Shown piece by piece: positions 61,171 to 64,000 of a DNA stretch of 64,000 nt (position 1 is the first letter of the stretch; the number at the start of each line of letters is the position of its first letter). The notes beneath the pieces are model-generated. The model was not told where the DNA came from and did not search any database. It worked only from the letters and a program-made list of their open reading frames with translations. The stretch covers positions 1 through 64,000 of the forward strand of contig CANNBV010000001.1 in NCBI GenBank assembly GCA_947502975.1. Reading direction: 5' to 3'. The position numbers and the translations under genes were made by a program. Source of the stretch: an uncultured Flavobacteriaceae bacterium. GTDB lineage: Bacteria > Bacteroidota > Bacteroidia > Flavobacteriales > Flavobacteriaceae.

Positions 61171-61755
61171 TTAATGACTGCCTAGAGGCCCTTTTTGAGG
61201 AAGGCTTACCAAACTAGGTTTTTTCATTAATCTAATTATATCTTTTAATTCTTTATCGTTAAGACTCTGAAGCGGTTTTGTGAAATAAAATTGAGATATC
61301 CTATTTACTCCTTTGAAATCAACAGTAAATTGATAGTTATGTAAAGCCCAATTTAGGCACTCCTTTTGAGACATTTTCTCCTCAAGTTTCCAAGCTAATA
61401 TGTACGCTTTTTTTCTAGAAATACGAGTGCTATCACCTTCAACTCTACTAAACTTTGAAATAGTAGAAGCTAAAATACTTGGGCTTTTAATGTAGTTTTC
61501 TGAAAAAACACCTTTAACTAATTGCTTGTTTAAACTAGTGGATAAAGCATCAGGATAAGCTTCTTCATATAATTCATAAAATCGTTCTGGCAATTTATCG
61601 GCGAATTCTACCCTTGCTATGAACTCTTCTAACTCATCATCAGATATAAAATCATCAGAAGTAGTTTTCAAATAATGATATCCTAAAAAAACAGTAAAAA
61701 CACAAAATATAATTATTACTGCAACAAATTTTAATGATTTCTTTATAAGCTTCAT
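61171..61755 (-). CDS. Degenerate GT51-like (transglycosylase-domain) membrane protein
   Basis: A 194-residue protein with one N-terminal TM helix (about 8-28). The rest shows a clear, diverged likeness to the GT51 peptidoglycan glycosyltransferase core. The segment KKAYILAWKLEEKMSQKECLN resembles the rKxxExxxAxxLExxxsKxeIL motif, and GVNRISQFYFTKPLQSLNDKEL resembles the GIxxAAxxYFxKxxxxLxxxE motif. The EDxxFxxHxG catalytic signature is not preserved (LYEEAYPDA at that place) and no transpeptidase domain follows. It is probably catalytically inactive. It is the last gene of a GT9-DUF4254 operon. Confidence 0.65.
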   Translation of the reverse strand: MKLIKKSLKFVAVIIIFCVFTVFLGYHYLKTTSDDFISDDELEEFIARVEFADKLPERFYELYEEAYPDALSTSLNKQLVKGVFSENYIKSPSILASTISKFSRVEGDSTRISRKKAYILAWKLEEKMSQKECLNWALHNYQFTVDFKGVNRISQFYFTKPLQSLNDKELKDIIRLMKKPSLVSLPQKGPLGSH

Positions 61756-61776
61756 TATTTAATGATTTTATAATCT

Positions 61777-62799
61777 TTATATTACTTCTTTAACCTTGTT
61801 TACAATAATTTTTAAATCAATACTTTTGGCCGCTTTTTGATACGCTTCAGGATACTTATTTCCATATGTAGAAGTTGGTATCAAAGGGAATTGTTCTCTA
61901 TCGGAAAGCAATGCATAATCTTCTGGTTGATTGAATGGGGCAAATCCTGCATAAGGATGTGTTACACCCCAAATGGTAACTGTTTTAACACCTAACATGG
62001 CAGCAATGTGAGCATTCCCTGAATCCATGGAAAGCATCATATCTAGGTTCGAAATGATATCTAACTCTTCATCTAAAGACAACTTGCCTGCAACATTTAC
62101 AGTATTTTTATGAAATTTCTCCCAACGGCTTAAAATACCTTCTTCGTTTTTACCTCCACCAAACAAAACCACCTTATAATCTTTTGAAAGTTGATCTACT
62201 ACTTGTTCCATCAAATTCAAGGGATACATTTTCCCATCATGTGCTGCAAAAGGTGCAATTCCGATAAAGCCATTTTTCCTGTCTCCTAACAGTTCTATTA
62301 CTTCTCGATTTAAGTCTACTTTATCTGGAAAAAATGGGTTGGTTAAATCAACAGGATATCCTAGAACATCAAAAACATCGGCATAACGTTGATGCGTTGT
62401 TTTTAATTGCTTGAATATTTTTCCAGATGTCAATTGTTTTTTATCCCTGCGCCCTTTATTAATAGAGACAAACCGATTACATCTTATAAATTGTTTTAAA
62501 ACCTTACTTCTTAATACATTATGTAAATCGGCAATGGCATAAAATTTATAGTCTTTGTTGAGTGTTCTTGCTAGTTTATAGAGTCCAAATACACTCTTAT
62601 GTTTTCCTTTAACATCAACACAAATCACCTCAACGTTCATTAAATCTCTAAAAAACGGCTTAAAAAATGGTTTAGTTAAAATCGTAACTTTTAAGTCTGG
62701 ATATTGCTTAATAAGAGCTCTAAGTACAGGGATAGTCATAGCAACGTCTCCCATTGCTGAGAGACGTATGACTAGAATATGTTTTTCGGAATGAGACAT
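61777..62799 (-). CDS. Glycosyltransferase family 9 (heptosyltransferase-like)
   Basis: A 340-residue GT-B glycosyltransferase resembling LPS heptosyltransferases. It starts ILVIRLSAMGDVAMTIPVLRAL and has the donor-site DSGNAHIAAMLGVKTVTIWG. It adds a sugar to the LPS core or a related glycan at the cytoplasmic face. It lies between the DUF4254 and GT51-like genes, in one direction, with short gaps. Confidence 0.92.
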   Translation of the reverse strand: MSHSEKHILVIRLSAMGDVAMTIPVLRALIKQYPDLKVTILTKPFFKPFFRDLMNVEVICVDVKGKHKSVFGLYKLARTLNKDYKFYAIADLHNVLRSKVLKQFIRCNRFVSINKGRRDKKQLTSGKIFKQLKTTHQRYADVFDVLGYPVDLTNPFFPDKVDLNREVIELLGDRKNGFIGIAPFAAHDGKMYPLNLMEQVVDQLSKDYKVVLFGGGKNEEGILSRWEKFHKNTVNVAGKLSLDEELDIISNLDMMLSMDSGNAHIAAMLGVKTVTIWGVTHPYAGFAPFNQPEDYALLSDREQFPLIPTSTYGNKYPEAYQKAAKSIDLKIIVNKVKEVI

Positions 62800-62818
62800 C
62801 TCAACTTATATGTTGGAT

Positions 62819-62846
62819 GAGATCCTGAAACAAGTTCAGGATGACA
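62819..62846. repeat. Family-3 short hairpin repeat, copy 2 (GATCCTGAAACAAGTTCAGGATGAC)
   Basis: ATCCTGAA and TTCAGGAT form an 8-bp perfect stem with the loop ACAAG, between the GT9 and DUF4254 genes. It is the same family as 27012-27038. The widely seen form in Bacteroidota is known to me only as a frequent intergenic hairpin. Confidence 0.65.
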
Positions 62847-62852
62847 AACGAA

Positions 62853-63458
62853 TTATTTTTGGGAACGTAAAACAGGATTTAACTCATCATCATTATACAT
62901 CTTCATTTGCTTGTATACCTTCATGTATTTATCACCATTTTCGATATCACTCAAAAGAGTATCGATTGCAGTTGACAAATCTACACGTTGTTCTAACAAA
63001 ATATCTAATTTTGTTTGACAGGCCGCTCTATGCACATCAGAAGCATCTGTTCTTGTAGCTTCTTCGTTCATATGATATACTTTAAGTGCTAAAATTGACA
63101 ACCTATCAATGCCCCAAGCTGGGCTTTCAGTATTAATAGTAGCATCGTCTTTAACATTTACATCTTTATATTTTTCAAGGAAAAAACTATCAACATACTC
63201 TACCATATCGGTTCTATCTTGGTTAGAAGCATCTATTTGACGTTTCAATGTTAATGCTGCAACAGGATCAATTTGAGGGTCGCGAATAATATCTTCATAA
63301 TGCCATTGTACAGTATCTATCCAACACTTTCTATATAGTAAATGCTCTATTAAATCACTTTTTGGATATGGGTTCTCAAAAGGTTGATCTACAGTATTAA
63401 TAACGTGGTATTTCTCAATAACGTCTTGAAATATTTTATTGGCTTTATCGGTAAACAT
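62853..63458 (-). CDS. DUF4254-family protein
   Basis: A 201-residue, largely helical soluble protein (DKANKIFQDVIEKYHV ... ILALKVYHMNEEATRTDAS) matching DUF4254. In Bacteroidota the family is often adjacent to GT9 glycosyltransferases, as here. A role in LPS or glycan assembly is suggested by context only. It heads the operon and has a TATATTTG promoter box upstream. Confidence 0.85.
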   Translation of the reverse strand: MFTDKANKIFQDVIEKYHVINTVDQPFENPYPKSDLIEHLLYRKCWIDTVQWHYEDIIRDPQIDPVAALTLKRQIDASNQDRTDMVEYVDSFFLEKYKDVNVKDDATINTESPAWGIDRLSILALKVYHMNEEATRTDASDVHRAACQTKLDILLEQRVDLSTAIDTLLSDIENGDKYMKVYKQMKMYNDDELNPVLRSQK

Positions 63459-63477
63459 AGGTGTTAATTTTAGACCA

Positions 63478-63512
63478 CAAATATACTTATATTAGTTAAC
63501 TTTAGCATTCAA
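63478..63512 (-). promoter_or_regulatory. Candidate promoter for the DUF4254-GT9 operon
   Basis: The minus strand has TATATTTG (63478-63485) as -7 box and TTG at 63510-63512 as -33, with a 24-bp spacer, slightly longer than the usual 17-23 bp. It lies about 20 bp before the start at 63458. Confidence 0.45.
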
Positions 63513-63528
63513 AATAAAGCGTTAAAAG

Positions 63529-64000
63529 ATGTATATCCATAACCTCTCAAAACAAAACTCTGTATTAAATAGATTTATTTCTGAAATACGAGATACAAAT
63601 GTCCAGCAAGACAATATGCGATTTAGAAGAAACATAGAACGTATAGGCGAGATTTTGGGTTACGAATTAAGTAAAACATTTGGTTTTGTATCAAAACATG
63701 TTACTACGCCATTGGGCATTTGTGAGACAACAGATTTTAATAATGACATAGTGCTTTGTTCAATTTTAAGAGCTGGTGTTCCTTTGCATAATGGGCTTTT
63801 AAATTATTTTGACACTGCTGAAAATGCATTTATTTCTGCATATAGACACCATAAAGACAACCCTGAAAGTTTTGAAATTGTAGTAGAATATTTGGCTTGT
63901 CCAGACTTAAGTAACAAAACATTAATTCTGGCAGACCCAATGTTGGCAACAGGACAATCTATGTTAGCTACTTTTAAAGCGCTTCAACCTTTTGGAAACC
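63529..64000 (+). CDS. upp: Uracil phosphoribosyltransferase (partial, 3' end off window)
   Basis: The open frame from ATG 63529 covers about 157 codons and runs off the window. It matches UPRTase, which salvages uracil to UMP using PRPP. The substrate and PRPP-site segments are visible: CSILRAGVPLHNGLL and the PRPP loop LILADPMLATGQSM. The start (MYIHNLSKQNSVLNRF) resembles other Bacteroidota UPRTases, in which the N-terminus differs from that of E. coli. It is divergent from the DUF4254 operon with 70 bp between. Confidence 0.92.
   Translation, partial: MYIHNLSKQNSVLNRFISEIRDTNVQQDNMRFRRNIERIGEILGYELSKTFGFVSKHVTTPLGICETTDFNNDIVLCSILRAGVPLHNGLLNYFDTAENAFISAYRHHKDNPESFEIVVEYLACPDLSNKTLILADPMLATGQSMLATFKALQPFGN

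Overview
The window is chromosomal DNA of a marine-type member of the Flavobacteriaceae (Bacteroidota). The base composition is AT-rich. It carries gliding/type IX secretion genes (gldH, sprE/porW), a cargo protein with a type IX C-terminal sorting domain, a SusC/SusD pair under a FecI/FecR system, and Bacteroidota-only families (DUF4292, DUF4254, DUF5687, HU-CCDC81/SPOR). Promoters often show the TAnnTTTG -7 box and Shine-Dalgarno sequences are generally not visible. The genus cannot be named from the sequence alone. I see no rRNA, tRNA, CRISPR array, insertion sequence or prophage.

Layout. 1-4025 (-): the 5' portion of a very large secreted M14 zinc carboxypeptidase with tandem adhesive domains, cut by the window edge. 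4251-8332 (+): an orphan double ABC ATPase and an acetoacetyl-CoA synthetase. 8333-13740 (-): PBP1A, gldH, ricT and the tRNA hydroxylase trhO. 14520-19423: recA, a small lipoprotein, an ECF sigma factor coupled to an unusual TM-plus-beta-barrel protein, plsC and a GlsB-type membrane protein. 19515-27360: trpS and dprA (convergent), an HU/SPOR protein, a large T9SS-exported sortilin-like protein, a thioesterase and a small lipoprotein. 27622-34287 (-): an envelope cluster of EnvC-like activator, DUF4292 lipoprotein, TPR protein, sugar nucleotidyltransferase, dut and flippase. 34401-36286 (-): alpha/beta hydrolase, ECF sigma factor and membrane protein. 36402-45074 (-): sprE/porW, bactofilin, AtpZ, DUF6168-like protein and ATP synthase atpB-E-F-H-A-G, without atpD/atpC. 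45491-49293 (-): a PadR regulator, DUF2059 protein, ABC permease/ATPase pair and an unknown membrane protein. 49407-50468 (+): a PaaE-like flavin/2Fe-2S reductase. 50684-61139 (+): ECF sigma, FecR, SusC, SusD and a VCBS/ASPIC lipoprotein. 61171-63458 (-): a degenerate GT51-like protein, GT9 glycosyltransferase and DUF4254 protein. 63529-end (+): uracil phosphoribosyltransferase, cut by the edge.

Much of the window serves the cell envelope: peptidoglycan synthesis and its activation, lipid and glycan supply, gliding/T9SS, TonB-dependent uptake, and three separate sigma/anti-sigma style operons.

The most interesting non-coding signal is a set of dispersed intergenic repeats. Four copies of an 86-133 bp element (13828-13913, 27421-27540 minus, 31028-31158, 45356-45443) share complementary ends GCGTTA/TAACGC. 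One copy has GCGCTA/TAGCGC instead, a compensatory change. Two copies are joined to, or interrupted by, a second repeat family. Two shorter hairpin families also show compensatory stem changes. Other signals are a terminator-like hairpin inside the ATP synthase operon after atpE, an exact 21-bp tandem repeat between padR and its probable target operon, and a degenerate GT51-like protein in a glycan operon.
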